Notes under the pieces: model-generated
The model's input: only the letters and a program-made list of their open reading frames with translations
Told to the model about the DNA's origin: nothing
The model's database searches: none
Position numbers and translations under genes: made by a program
Assembly: GCA_034660735.1 (NCBI GenBank)
Contig: JAYEJQ010000073.1
Span: forward strand, 1 to 34,455
Length of the DNA stretch: 34,455 bases
Direction: 5' to 3'
DNA from: JAGLTA01 sp034660735
GTDB lineage: Bacteria; Patescibacteriota; Patescibacteriia; JAACEG01
Part shown: positions 15,340 through 22,883 of the stretch, one piece after another
Layout: every line of letters begins with the position of its first letter
Numbering within the stretch: position 1 is the first letter of the stretch

Positions 15340-15485
15340 TAGACTTGTTGCGTAATAAATTTTGTAGCGCCCCGTAGGACTACGGGGTTAGGCAAATTTT
15401 TCATCCCCCCTCTCGCGAGAAGGGGGATGGAAAATTTGGCAAAAAGATTAAAATCGCAGTAGAAATTTATTACGCAACAAGTCTA
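15340..15485. mobile_element. 146-bp MITE-like element with perfect 23-bp terminal inverted repeats
   Basis: Positions 15340-15362 and 15463-15485 are perfect reverse complements (the left arm starts TAGACTTGTTGCGTAATAAA). Inside are two GC-rich stems, CCCCGTAG-ga-CTACGGGG (15370-15387) and one around cccccctctcgcgagaaggggg. There is no ORF. The sequence next to both ends contains aa/aat but no convincing target duplication. A third copy of the arm lies at 22598-22620. This pattern fits a non-autonomous derivative of an insertion sequence. The parent family is not identifiable from the ends alone. Confidence 0.8.
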
Positions 15486-15489
15486 ATAT

Positions 15490-15714
15490 TTAAAAAATTT
15501 CTATTATCGCGTTCCAATTAATTTTCGCAATATTTAAAAAAGATACAATTAAAATCGCGAATGTTCCGATGCAAAACAATGCGACCATAAAATCACCGAA
15601 CAAATTCCTAAATCCAAAACGGAAAAGATGATAAAAACTAAAAAACACAAATATAAAAAATATTATTAAAAAAATAAAATATGGAAATAATAAAATTGAT
15701 AAAGAAAAAGACAT
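15490..15714 (-). CDS. small two-TM membrane protein, unknown
   Basis: This 74-residue protein has two hydrophobic helices (about 5-30 and 41-62) joined by a short basic-aromatic loop (FYHLFRFGFRNLFG). There is no motif that I recognise. Its stop lies 5 bases from the MITE-like element, so the element may have inserted at, or trimmed, its 3' end. The 233 bases upstream to ruvB are very AT-rich and contain nothing else I can identify. Confidence 0.6.
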   Translation of the reverse strand: MSFSLSILLFPYFIFLIIFFIFVFFSFYHLFRFGFRNLFGDFMVALFCIGTFAILIVSFLNIAKINWNAIIEIF

Positions 15715-15947
15715 AATGGGATTATTAACAAAAATTTAATTATTGTTTATTTTTCAATAAAATTTAATTTTTAGTTTGCTATTATAGAAATTTTAAATTT
15801 ACAATTTTAAATTTTAAATGATTAAAATAAAAAATTTTCATTCAGATAAGTCTAATAAACAATAATTTAAAATTAAAAAATTAAAGAATAAACTAAAAAA
15901 CAAATTCATTTTATTATTTAATCTTAAAAAACGGCGATGTTCAGTCA

Positions 15948-16982
15948 TTAAAACAGCTTTTTTGCGAATTTAATGCCTAAATGCTCATAAGCGGCTTCGG
16001 TTGCGACCCGTCCGCGCGGGGTTCTGTGCAGAAAGCCGATCTGCATTAAAAACGGCTCGTAAATCTCTTCAATTGTTCCAACTTCCTCAAAAGTCGCCGC
16101 AGCCAAAGTGTTAACCCCGATCGGTCCGCCATTGAATTTTTCAATGATAACTTGTAAAATTCTGCGGTCAACTTCGTCAAGTCCAAGCTCGTCAACTTCT
16201 AACGCGTTTAGTGAATATCTACTCACATCTTCAGTGACTCTTCCGTTAAATTTGACTTCGGCAAAATCGCGAACCCTTTTTAACAGACGATTAGCAACGC
16301 GCGGGGTTTTGCGAGATCGCTTGGCAATTTCACTCACGGCTCTATTTTCGGTTTCAATATTCAAAATATTAGCGCTTCGCGCAACGATTTTTTCAACCTC
16401 TTGATTATTATAAAAATTTAGATGGTGCGTATCTCCAAAACGATCTCGCAGCGGCGAAGAGATCAGCCCTATTCTTGTTGTCGCTCCGATAATCGTAAAT
16501 TTTGGCAGATCAAGCCGAAGCGTGCGAGCCGATGGTCCCTGTCCGATGATGATATCCAGCGCGTAATCTTCCATCGCGGGATAAAGTATCTCTTCAATTG
16601 TCTTATTTAAGCGGTGAATCTCATCAATAAAAAGAATATCACCTTCTTGTAAATTAGTCAAAATAGCCGCTAAATCGCCTGTCTTTTCAATAACTGGGCC
16701 AGAAGTCACCTTAATATTCACACTTATCTCGTTCGCTATAATATGCGCCAATGTCGTTTTTCCAAGCCCGGGAGGACCGTATAAAAGCAGGTGTTCAATT
16801 GGCTCCTTACGTTTCAATGCTGCCTGCATAAAAATTTCCAAATTATTTTTTATCTTTTCCTGCCCGATATATTCTTTTAAATTTTTCGGACGCAAAGATA
16901 AGTCAAACGATCTGTCTTCGTCTTTTTCACCGCTTGAAACAATACGATTGTCATCATCTGTTTTTTTCATTGATTTTTTCAT
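15948..16982 (-). CDS. ruvB: Holliday-junction branch-migration ATPase RuvB
   Basis: RuvB forms hexameric rings that drive branch migration with RuvA. The 344 residues are standard. RPKNLKEYIGQ (31-41), Walker A GPPGLGKTT (69-77), Walker B ILFIDEIHRL, the arginine-finger region RIGLISSPLRDRFG and sensor 2 RTPRVANRLLKRVRDFA are all present, with the C-terminal winged helix (TEAAYEHLG). No ruvA or ruvC is nearby. An alternative start at Met5 is possible. Upstream lies the inverted-repeat element at 17000-17143. Confidence 0.97.
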   Translation of the reverse strand: MKKSMKKTDDDNRIVSSGEKDEDRSFDLSLRPKNLKEYIGQEKIKNNLEIFMQAALKRKEPIEHLLLYGPPGLGKTTLAHIIANEISVNIKVTSGPVIEKTGDLAAILTNLQEGDILFIDEIHRLNKTIEEILYPAMEDYALDIIIGQGPSARTLRLDLPKFTIIGATTRIGLISSPLRDRFGDTHHLNFYNNQEVEKIVARSANILNIETENRAVSEIAKRSRKTPRVANRLLKRVRDFAEVKFNGRVTEDVSRYSLNALEVDELGLDEVDRRILQVIIEKFNGGPIGVNTLAAATFEEVGTIEEIYEPFLMQIGFLHRTPRGRVATEAAYEHLGIKFAKKLF

Positions 16983-16999
16983 TATTTTCTATTAAAATC

Positions 17000-17143
17000 T
17001 GTCACCCTGAATTTATTTCAGGGTCTGTGTCTGTTTTTAGCTATATTATAATTAAGAGCGACTAAACATAAATTCAAAACTTACTAATCTGATTATAATG
17101 TAGCGACAATCAATGACAGATCCTGAAATAAATTCAGGATGAC
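17000..17143. repeat. 144-bp inverted-repeat element, GTCATCCTGAAT type, copy 1
   Basis: The left end gtcaccctgaatttatttca and the right end (cctgaaataaattcaggatgac) are inverted repeats of about 27 bases, and each end is itself a small hairpin (CCTGAAt..aTTCAGG). The interior ends with ttataatgtagcgac. The same arrangement and inner sequence recur at 24488-24632. No ORF is present. Confidence 0.75.
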
Positions 17144-17200
17144 AAAAAATAAAATATTCCGCCCCGCAACAGTCTCTAATAGGGAATACTATAAAAAATA

Positions 17201-17470
17201 TTATTTTATTATTTTTACTAATTTTAATTTACTGCTTTTTCCGCTTATAATTTTAATTTTATCTTTATCCACTTTAAACTCGCCAGCCAATAATTTTATC
17301 AGTTCTTTATTCGCCTTGCCTTTTTCAGGAACCGCCGCAATATTAACCTTGATTATTTCGCTCTCTGGCAATGTCCCACAAAACTCCGATTTCACGGCAT
17401 TTGTTTTAACCTTAATTTTTAAATGAATACTCCCCTCTTTTTTTAATTCCTGAATTTTTTTAATAAGCAT
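17201..17470 (-). CDS. DUF167 (YggU-family) protein
   Basis: This 89-residue protein is of the small YggU/UPF0235 family, whose biochemical role is unknown. The signature runs through LKIKVKTNAVKSEFCG (about residues 17-32) and VNIAAVPEKGKANKELIKLL (45-64), followed by KIISGKSSKLKLVKI. The length is typical. It begins 3 bases after the maf stop, so the two genes are probably co-transcribed. Confidence 0.9.
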   Translation of the reverse strand: MLIKKIQELKKEGSIHLKIKVKTNAVKSEFCGTLPESEIIKVNIAAVPEKGKANKELIKLLAGEFKVDKDKIKIISGKSSKLKLVKIIK

Positions 17471-17473
17471 TGT

Positions 17474-18061
17474 TTAGTTAAATTTTAATGCGTTAATTCC
17501 TATATTTTTTAATGCGCAATAAAGCTTATTAATTGGCAAACCAACAATTGAATAAAAATCACCATTAATACTTTCAATTAAAACAGTTGCTCTATCTTGT
17601 AATCCATAACCGCCTGCTTTATCTAAAAATTCATTTATATTAAGATAATCCTCTATCTCATTATCGCTTAAATTTTTAAATTTAATTTTTGCCTCGCCAA
17701 AATCATTAATAATAATTTTATTTTTTATATCAATAACTGCAAAACCGCTCACGACCTTATGTTCATTTCCTGAAAATTTTTCTAACATTTTTTTTGCGTC
17801 TTCTCTATTCTTTGGCTTACCTATAAATTTATTTTTATAAATTATAAAAGTGTCAGCGCCTATAATAATAGCGTCATCATAATAACTCGCCACTTTTTCT
17901 GCTTTTTTTAGCGCTAAAAACTTTGCTAATTCATACGGATTACTGCATGCTTGCATATCTTCTTTATATTTACTCTCTCTAATCTTAAAACGCAAACCCA
18001 TCTGTTTTAATAGTTGTTTTCGTCTAAAAGACTTTGACGCTAAAATTATTTTTTTTGACAT
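17474..18061 (-). CDS. maf: Maf-family nucleotide pyrophosphatase
   Basis: Maf proteins hydrolyse non-canonical or specific nucleoside triphosphates and have been linked to septum control. In this 195-residue protein the N-terminal loop LASKSFRRKQLLKQMG (residues 7-22) holds the conserved S..R..LL substrate motif. IIGADTF (residues 66-72), GKPKNREDAKKMLEKFSG and the downstream DKAGGYGLQDRA segment match the family. It lies between the isomerase gene and the DUF167 gene in a compact run. Confidence 0.93.
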   Translation of the reverse strand: MSKKIILASKSFRRKQLLKQMGLRFKIRESKYKEDMQACSNPYELAKFLALKKAEKVASYYDDAIIIGADTFIIYKNKFIGKPKNREDAKKMLEKFSGNEHKVVSGFAVIDIKNKIIINDFGEAKIKFKNLSDNEIEDYLNINEFLDKAGGYGLQDRATVLIESINGDFYSIVGLPINKLYCALKNIGINALKFN

Positions 18062-18079
18062 AATTATCTTATTAATTGA

Positions 18080-19150
18080 TTAAACTTTGTTATATTTCCC
18101 AAGCTCTTTTTTGAAAAAATCAACAAAAGGTATCGGCGACGGGTTGATATTATTCAGCATTGCTAAATAAAAACTGATATAACTTCCCAAAATCAACATT
18201 TCAAAAGACTGTAAAAATTTTGTTTTAGACGAAAGATTATATTCTATAAATTTTATCTTATTTTTTTTTAAAACTTGTTGCATAACTTTATACCTTATCT
18301 GATTTCGCTTATCGTATAATTTAGAATTAAAAAAAACAAAAAACAAATTTTTATGGTTTGATTTCGGATTTGGCAATCCCTCTAATAGATGATGACAAAT
18401 TTCAGGAATACTAAACCATTTAGAAAAATTTTTAGCGTTTTCATTTATCTGATTACTAAAAGCGTGCGCGTTGCCTGATAAAAATTCCGAAGCGATAATA
18501 ACTGAAATTTTTTGTTCAATTTTCTTGCTTATTTTTAAAGCCGCGCTATTTTTATTGTTAAAGCTGAATTTTTCGCTAAAATCCTCCAAATTTTTTATAA
18601 TCTGCTTAACTTCAATATCTTTAATGCTAATTATTCCTATTTTCCGCAATAAAAGTAACTGGCTAAAAATTGAATACCCAAGCCCAATTCTTGGCTCGTT
18701 GCAAGAATTATGCTCTGGATTAAAAATATAAGATGGAATATTATATTTTTTAGATATTTCTTTTAATTTACCTCCCGAAGCGATAATAAACATTTTCGCG
18801 TTTCTTTTTCTGCCTTCCTCAAAAGCTGACAAAGTCTCTTCAGTGTTCCCAGAATAACTTGAAATAATTAAAAACGTCCTTTTATCAATGTAAGCAGGAA
18901 GATGATAACTGTTTACTATTTCAACTGGAAATTTTAATTCATTTTTAAAAATTGACTTAATAATATGCGCGCCTAACCCAGACCCGCCCATTCCGCTAAC
19001 AACGATATTCTGAATTTTTTTATAATCAGCCGCTATTTTTATATTTTTCCATTCATTAAAAACCTGTTCGCACTGCAAAGAAAGCTTTTTTATAGAACTA
19101 TGCATATCCTGCTTGTCTAAATTCTTGATGATTTTTAAATTTATGCTCAT
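18080..19150 (-). CDS. bifunctional phosphoglucose/phosphomannose isomerase (SIS domain)
   Basis: This 356-residue enzyme is of the archaeal/CPR type, interconverting glucose-6-P or mannose-6-P with fructose-6-P. Two SIS domains are visible. The first has SGMGGSGLGAH (residues 52-62) and ISSYSGNTEETL (96-107). The second carries the catalytic-type Glu in QINENAKNFS, the His in CHHLLEGLPNP and a C-terminal Lys in FVDFFKKELGKY. It stands in for canonical pgi. It starts the maf/DUF167 run, with an 18-base spacer to maf. Confidence 0.88.
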   Translation of the reverse strand: MSINLKIIKNLDKQDMHSSIKKLSLQCEQVFNEWKNIKIAADYKKIQNIVVSGMGGSGLGAHIIKSIFKNELKFPVEIVNSYHLPAYIDKRTFLIISSYSGNTEETLSAFEEGRKRNAKMFIIASGGKLKEISKKYNIPSYIFNPEHNSCNEPRIGLGYSIFSQLLLLRKIGIISIKDIEVKQIIKNLEDFSEKFSFNNKNSAALKISKKIEQKISVIIASEFLSGNAHAFSNQINENAKNFSKWFSIPEICHHLLEGLPNPKSNHKNLFFVFFNSKLYDKRNQIRYKVMQQVLKKNKIKFIEYNLSSKTKFLQSFEMLILGSYISFYLAMLNNINPSPIPFVDFFKKELGKYNKV

Positions 19151-19169
19151 AAATTTTAAAAATAAAAAG

Positions 19170-20741
19170 TTAAAAAATAATATTAGTAGGATAATCTAAA
19201 ATTATCTCGCCATTTTCATAAAAATTATTTTTATCTCTAGCATATCGGTAATCCTTATTTTTTGGTACTTCAAATGTATCAATATCTGCGTCCTTAATAA
19301 TATTTGTTTTATAATAAACATTGTTTTTATCTTTAGTGTAATAGATCCCAACCACCTCAAAAGAACCAGGATCAGCTTCTGGAATTAAAATTTCTTTATG
19401 AAAAACAGAATTATAATTTTTTGAATATCTATTTGGCAAAAATTGAAACCCAGTTATATCAATATGCTCTAATTTCAATTCATTTTTATATACATAATGC
19501 TTATCCTTGCTAAAATCCCCGCCTAAATAAATTATAGTTTCTGGATCAGCGCCATTAATAATTTTCTCACGATAATAAACATTATTATTATCTTTCATTA
19601 AAGAATAACCAAAAAAAGTTTGTTTATAATACCCAAAAAGTTGAGAGCGAATATCACATATTATCGGAACAAATGAATCTTCGTCGGCTTCTTTAATTAA
19701 AATACTATTAAAAAAAACATCGTCTTTATCTTTGGAATAAGGATAACAATTTGGAATTGCCGTAATAGTATTCGGGTCTGCCATAGATACAATCTTGCCA
19801 AAAATATCATACACATTTTTTTGATCAATAAAATAATAAAAAATATAATAAGAATCATCTCTTATGGACATAATTAAATCAAAAGTTTTACTGTCAATAT
19901 TCTTATAAACAATTTTTCCTTTGTCGTATATGTGATTATCATCCTTTGCGTAACGATAATGGATAACTTCAAAACTATCTAAATCTGGATTCTCTAATTC
20001 AATATTAACTTTTTCTTTATAGATTATTTTATCCCCAATTTTTTTATACCCTAAGTCTCCATATCTCTCCTGATAATCATTATACCTCCAATCCAAACTT
20101 ACTAAATCTTCTTTAATAAAATCTTTTGCAATATTATCAATATCTCTATTACTAATCCCAAGTCCTAAAAATCTCATAACATTAAAAGCGGACATAGGAA
20201 AACCTAAAAAATATCTTTTATTATTATCAGGATTAACATACCATGCTTCTCCAGCATTCTCAACTTGCAGTAATATCTTTCCTGCTTGTTTTTTCGCAAA
20301 ATCCGTATCCCAATTTAATTTACCAGCGCCAATAGGATTATACCCGTTTAATATTTCGCTTTTATCACTAATGCCATCGCCATCAGAATCGCTTAAATTT
20401 CTATTCGTGCCAAAGGCAGATTCAAAATAAAACGATAATCCGTCGTTATCGTCGTCGCAACAAGTAGACATATTCATTTCCGCTACTGGAATTTTTTCTA
20501 AATCGCTATTGCTAATTCCCAATCCAAGCGTTTGCATTAAATTAAAAGCGTCTTTGGGGCGACCCAAATAATGGCGTTTCAATGTATTAGGATTGACATA
20601 CCATGCTTCGCCAGCCTTTTCAACTTCAAGTAAAATTTTACCCTTTAATGAATTTGCTAAATCTTCCGCTCTAACAATGTTACAATTTGCTAAAACACAC
20701 ATAACAATAAAACAAACAAAAAATGATTTTTTGTTGAACAT
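19170..20741 (-). CDS. secreted DKNYY-repeat protein with duplicated AWYVNP module
   Basis: This 523-residue exported protein starts with a signal peptide (cleavage likely after IVRA, residue 25). Two copies of a module GKILLEVEKAGEAWYVNP..(R)HYLGRPKDAFN..LGLGISN lie at about 34-80 and 154-200. Between them is a calcium-binding thrombospondin-type-3-like segment (CCDDDNDGLS, SDSDGDGISDKSE; about 95-130). Residues from about 215 on hold a series of DKNYY-family repeats (for example YTKDKNNVYYKTNIIKDADIDTF), each pairing a Y-x-K-D-x-x-x-V-Y turn with an A-D-x-x-(S/T)-F segment. It probably acts on the surface. There is no catalytic motif. Confidence 0.82.
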   Translation of the reverse strand: MFNKKSFFVCFIVMCVLANCNIVRAEDLANSLKGKILLEVEKAGEAWYVNPNTLKRHYLGRPKDAFNLMQTLGLGISNSDLEKIPVAEMNMSTCCDDDNDGLSFYFESAFGTNRNLSDSDGDGISDKSEILNGYNPIGAGKLNWDTDFAKKQAGKILLQVENAGEAWYVNPDNNKRYFLGFPMSAFNVMRFLGLGISNRDIDNIAKDFIKEDLVSLDWRYNDYQERYGDLGYKKIGDKIIYKEKVNIELENPDLDSFEVIHYRYAKDDNHIYDKGKIVYKNIDSKTFDLIMSIRDDSYYIFYYFIDQKNVYDIFGKIVSMADPNTITAIPNCYPYSKDKDDVFFNSILIKEADEDSFVPIICDIRSQLFGYYKQTFFGYSLMKDNNNVYYREKIINGADPETIIYLGGDFSKDKHYVYKNELKLEHIDITGFQFLPNRYSKNYNSVFHKEILIPEADPGSFEVVGIYYTKDKNNVYYKTNIIKDADIDTFEVPKNKDYRYARDKNNFYENGEIILDYPTNIIF

Positions 20742-20828
20742 ATTTTTATCTTTAAAATAATTATTTTAATAATAACATACAATCCATAACGTTGTCCAGC
20801 ATAATAATTAGTAAATTTTAATTATTGC

Positions 20829-20837
20829 TGATATAAT
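20829..20837 (+). promoter_or_regulatory. extended -10 promoter of the YibE/F gene
   Basis: TGATATAAT is a perfect extended -10 in the 121-base divergent spacer. The ATG is 25 bases downstream, which gives a short leader of about 18 bases. No strong -35 is visible. Confidence 0.55.
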
Positions 20838-20862
20838 AATAAAGTAATAAACTTAAAAAATT

Positions 20863-21975
20863 ATGAAAAAAATTTTACTATTAGTATTACTAACGAATTT
20901 ATTATTTTTGCCAGCAATAGCGTCAGATAAAAAAAATCCGATTACTTCTTACGAAAAAGCTAAGATATTAAAAATTAAAAACGAAACAATAAAAACAGAT
21001 AAAAACAGCGACGAGCCGACAAGCGGAAATATTATTTTTACTGATATTCAAAAAATAAAAATAGAAATATTAAGCGGAAAACACAAAAACGAAATAAAAA
21101 TTATAGAAAACAGTCTATCTAATAATCCGATGGACATTAAAATCGCGGAAGGCGATAAAATTTTGGTATATTTGGAAGAATACGGTCAAAACGAATATTC
21201 GGTTCAAATCCAAGGATTTTATGTTTTTAATAAACTTATCTTTTTTATTGCGCTATTTTTCTGTTTTTTGATAATAATAGGCGGAAAGCAAGGGCTTAAA
21301 GCGATCGTGAGTTTGATTATCTCTGTTTGGATTATTCTAAAAATTTTTATTCCGCAAGCGCTAACAGGATTTAACCCTATCTCGCTCGCTTTAATTACCG
21401 CGATTGCTATAACATTTATATCGCTTACATTAATAAGCGGATTTAAGAAAAAGACTTTTTCTGCTATTTCGGGAACAATAAGCGGGTTGATTATAGCTGC
21501 CATATTCGCGATAATTGCTGGAAAATTAACTCATCTAAACGGATTGTCTAATGAAAACGCCAGAACCTTATTTTCGCAATTCCCTAATCTTAATTTCAGC
21601 GGACTGCTGTTTGCGGGGATTATTATCGGAGCGCTAGGCGCTGTGATGGATGTTGCTATGTCTATCTCTTCGTCAATTTCTGAAGTTAAAAAAGCTCATC
21701 CTGAAATCGGTAAATACAAACTTATAAAATCTGGAATGACTGTTGGAAAAGATATTATGGGAACAATGTCTAACACTCTTATTTTTGCCTACACTGGATC
21801 TTCTATTTTTTTACTGCTCCTTTTTAGCCAATACGGCGAATCCTATATGAAATTTTTAAACTTTAATTTTGTAGCTGAAGAAATTATTAGATCAATCGCT
21901 GGCAGTATTGGGCTTATTCTAACTGTCCCGCTAACAGCAATTATCGCTGGGTATTTAGAGAACAAAACAAAATAA
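20863..21975 (+). CDS. YibE/F-family membrane protein
   Basis: This 370-residue protein starts with a signal-like helix (MKKILLLVLLTNLLFLPAIA), followed by a soluble domain of about 100 residues (EKAKILKIKNETI... KIEILSGKHKNEIKII). From about residue 125 it has a series of TM helices, including the conserved GGKQGLKAIVSLIISV, GALGAVMDVAMSISSSISEV and GKDIMGTMSNTLIFAYTG segments that define YibE/F. The family is a predicted multipass transporter of unknown substrate. It diverges from the DKNYY gene. Confidence 0.9.
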   Translation: MKKILLLVLLTNLLFLPAIASDKKNPITSYEKAKILKIKNETIKTDKNSDEPTSGNIIFTDIQKIKIEILSGKHKNEIKIIENSLSNNPMDIKIAEGDKILVYLEEYGQNEYSVQIQGFYVFNKLIFFIALFFCFLIIIGGKQGLKAIVSLIISVWIILKIFIPQALTGFNPISLALITAIAITFISLTLISGFKKKTFSAISGTISGLIIAAIFAIIAGKLTHLNGLSNENARTLFSQFPNLNFSGLLFAGIIIGALGAVMDVAMSISSSISEVKKAHPEIGKYKLIKSGMTVGKDIMGTMSNTLIFAYTGSSIFLLLLFSQYGESYMKFLNFNFVAEEIIRSIAGSIGLILTVPLTAIIAGYLENKTK

Positions 21976-22024
21976 TTGACAAAAACAGTTTATTAATATA
22001 TTATGAAATTATTAAATTCATAAT
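21976..22024 (+). promoter_or_regulatory. promoter and inverted-repeat operator of the AbrB/RelE pair
   Basis: TTGACA (21976-21981, a consensus -35) is 17 bases from TATTAT (21999-22004). An inverted repeat ATTATGAA (22000-22007) / TTCATAAT (22017-22024) overlaps the -10 and the expected transcription start. That placement is typical of an autorepressor site, here for the AbrB-type antitoxin (inference). Confidence 0.6.
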
Positions 22025-22035
22025 TTAAAAAATTT

Positions 22036-22329
22036 ATGAGCAAAAATATAAATAAAAATTTAGTTAAATTAAAGAGGCATCATCAAATCACTATGCCGAG
22101 CAATCTATGTAAAAAATTTAATATTGGCGTTGGAGATTATATGGAAATTATAGACAAAGGCAGCGAAATTGTTATTAAACCAGTTAAAATAGTTAATCCT
22201 AATCAAGCGTATTTTTACACTAAAGAATGGCAGAAAGAAAAAGCTGAAATTGATAGAGAAATTGCCAACGGCGAGGTTGTCGGTCCTTTTAAATGCGCTG
22301 ATGATTTAATTAAAGAATTAGAAAACTAA
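22036..22329 (+). CDS. AbrB/MazE-type antitoxin
   Basis: This 97-residue protein has an N-terminal SpoVT-AbrB swapped-hairpin DNA-binding domain (residues 9-50: VKLKRHHQITMPSNLCKKF.. GVGDYMEI.. IVIKPVK). The acidic C-terminal tail (KAEIDREIANGEVVGPF..ADDLIKELE) is of the kind that wraps the toxin. It precedes the RelE-like gene by 8 bases. It should neutralise the toxin and repress the operon through the inverted repeat at 22000-22024. Confidence 0.82.
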   Translation: MSKNINKNLVKLKRHHQITMPSNLCKKFNIGVGDYMEIIDKGSEIVIKPVKIVNPNQAYFYTKEWQKEKAEIDREIANGEVVGPFKCADDLIKELEN

Positions 22330-22337
22330 ATTTTTAT

Positions 22338-22595
22338 ATGAATTTTTACAGAACTGAAAAATTTAAAAAAAAATATAAAAAATTGCCAAAACGAATAAGA
22401 GAAGCAACAAAAAAACAACTAATATTTTTATCATCTAACTCGCGCCATCCGTCTTTAAATATAAAAAAAATGAATAATTCTCGCGATATTTGGGAAAGAC
22501 GGATTACAGAATCTTACCGCTTTACTTTTCAAATAAAACAAAACTTATGTATTTTAAGAAATATAGGCTCTCATAATATTTTAAAAAAACCTTAA
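22338..22595 (+). CDS. RelE/ParE-superfamily toxin
   Basis: This 85-residue basic protein has the RelE/YafQ fold pattern: N-terminal helices FKKKYKKLPKRIREATKKQL, the strand IWERRITESYRFTFQI and a C-terminal ILRNIGSHNILKK that ends with the family's I-G-x-H segment. Such toxins cleave ribosome-bound mRNA or poison gyrase. Which applies here cannot be read from sequence. It ends 2 bases before the solo transposon end at 22598. Confidence 0.8.
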   Translation: MNFYRTEKFKKKYKKLPKRIREATKKQLIFLSSNSRHPSLNIKKMNNSRDIWERRITESYRFTFQIKQNLCILRNIGSHNILKKP

Positions 22596-22597
22596 TA

Positions 22598-22620
22598 TAG
22601 ACTTGTTGCGTAATAAATTT
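22598..22620 (+). mobile_element. solo transposon terminal repeat
   Basis: These 23 bases are identical to the left arm of the MITE-like element at 15340-15362. No inverted partner is found within the next kilobase, so this is a relic of an element whose other end has been lost. A broken ATPase fragment follows directly. Confidence 0.75.
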
Positions 22621-22629
22621 TTGCTTTAA

Positions 22630-22792
22630 TTTTATGGCGATTATTTTAAGGGACTAAAATATTATAATAATTTATCAAACGGCAATAGTAAAAATTCTCT
22701 TGTAATCTACGGCGGAAATTTAAAACAAAAAAAGAAGCGAGGGAAATGTCTTGGGCTGGAAATATTTGCGCGATGAAATTGAAAAAATATAA
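22630..22792 (+). pseudogene. remnant: C-terminus of a DUF4143-type AAA ATPase
   Basis: One frame reads YGDYFKGLKYYNNLSNG then NSLVIYGGNLKQK. After a shift of one base in the A-run following caaaaaaag, another reads SEGNVLGWKYLRDEIEKI and TAA at 22790-22792. Joined, this resembles the end of the DUF4143-bearing ATPases (the L-K-Y-x-N-x-L-S...I-Y-G-G...W pattern), but no start, P-loop or upstream domain exists. It is a decayed 3' end next to a transposon terminus. A further 18-codon ATG frame (22809-22865) before gatB is probably incidental. Confidence 0.5.
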
Positions 22793-22883
22793 TTTTTATA
22801 TTTTAAATATGGATAATAATTTTAATGAACAACTAAAAAAAGCGCTAAAATTTTTATCTAAATAACTTAAAATAAACAACTCT

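Noticed and set aside
22809..22865. 18-codon ATG frame before gatB
   Set aside because: It is short, has no ribosome binding site, and sits in a decayed region. It may be the tail of a lost gene.
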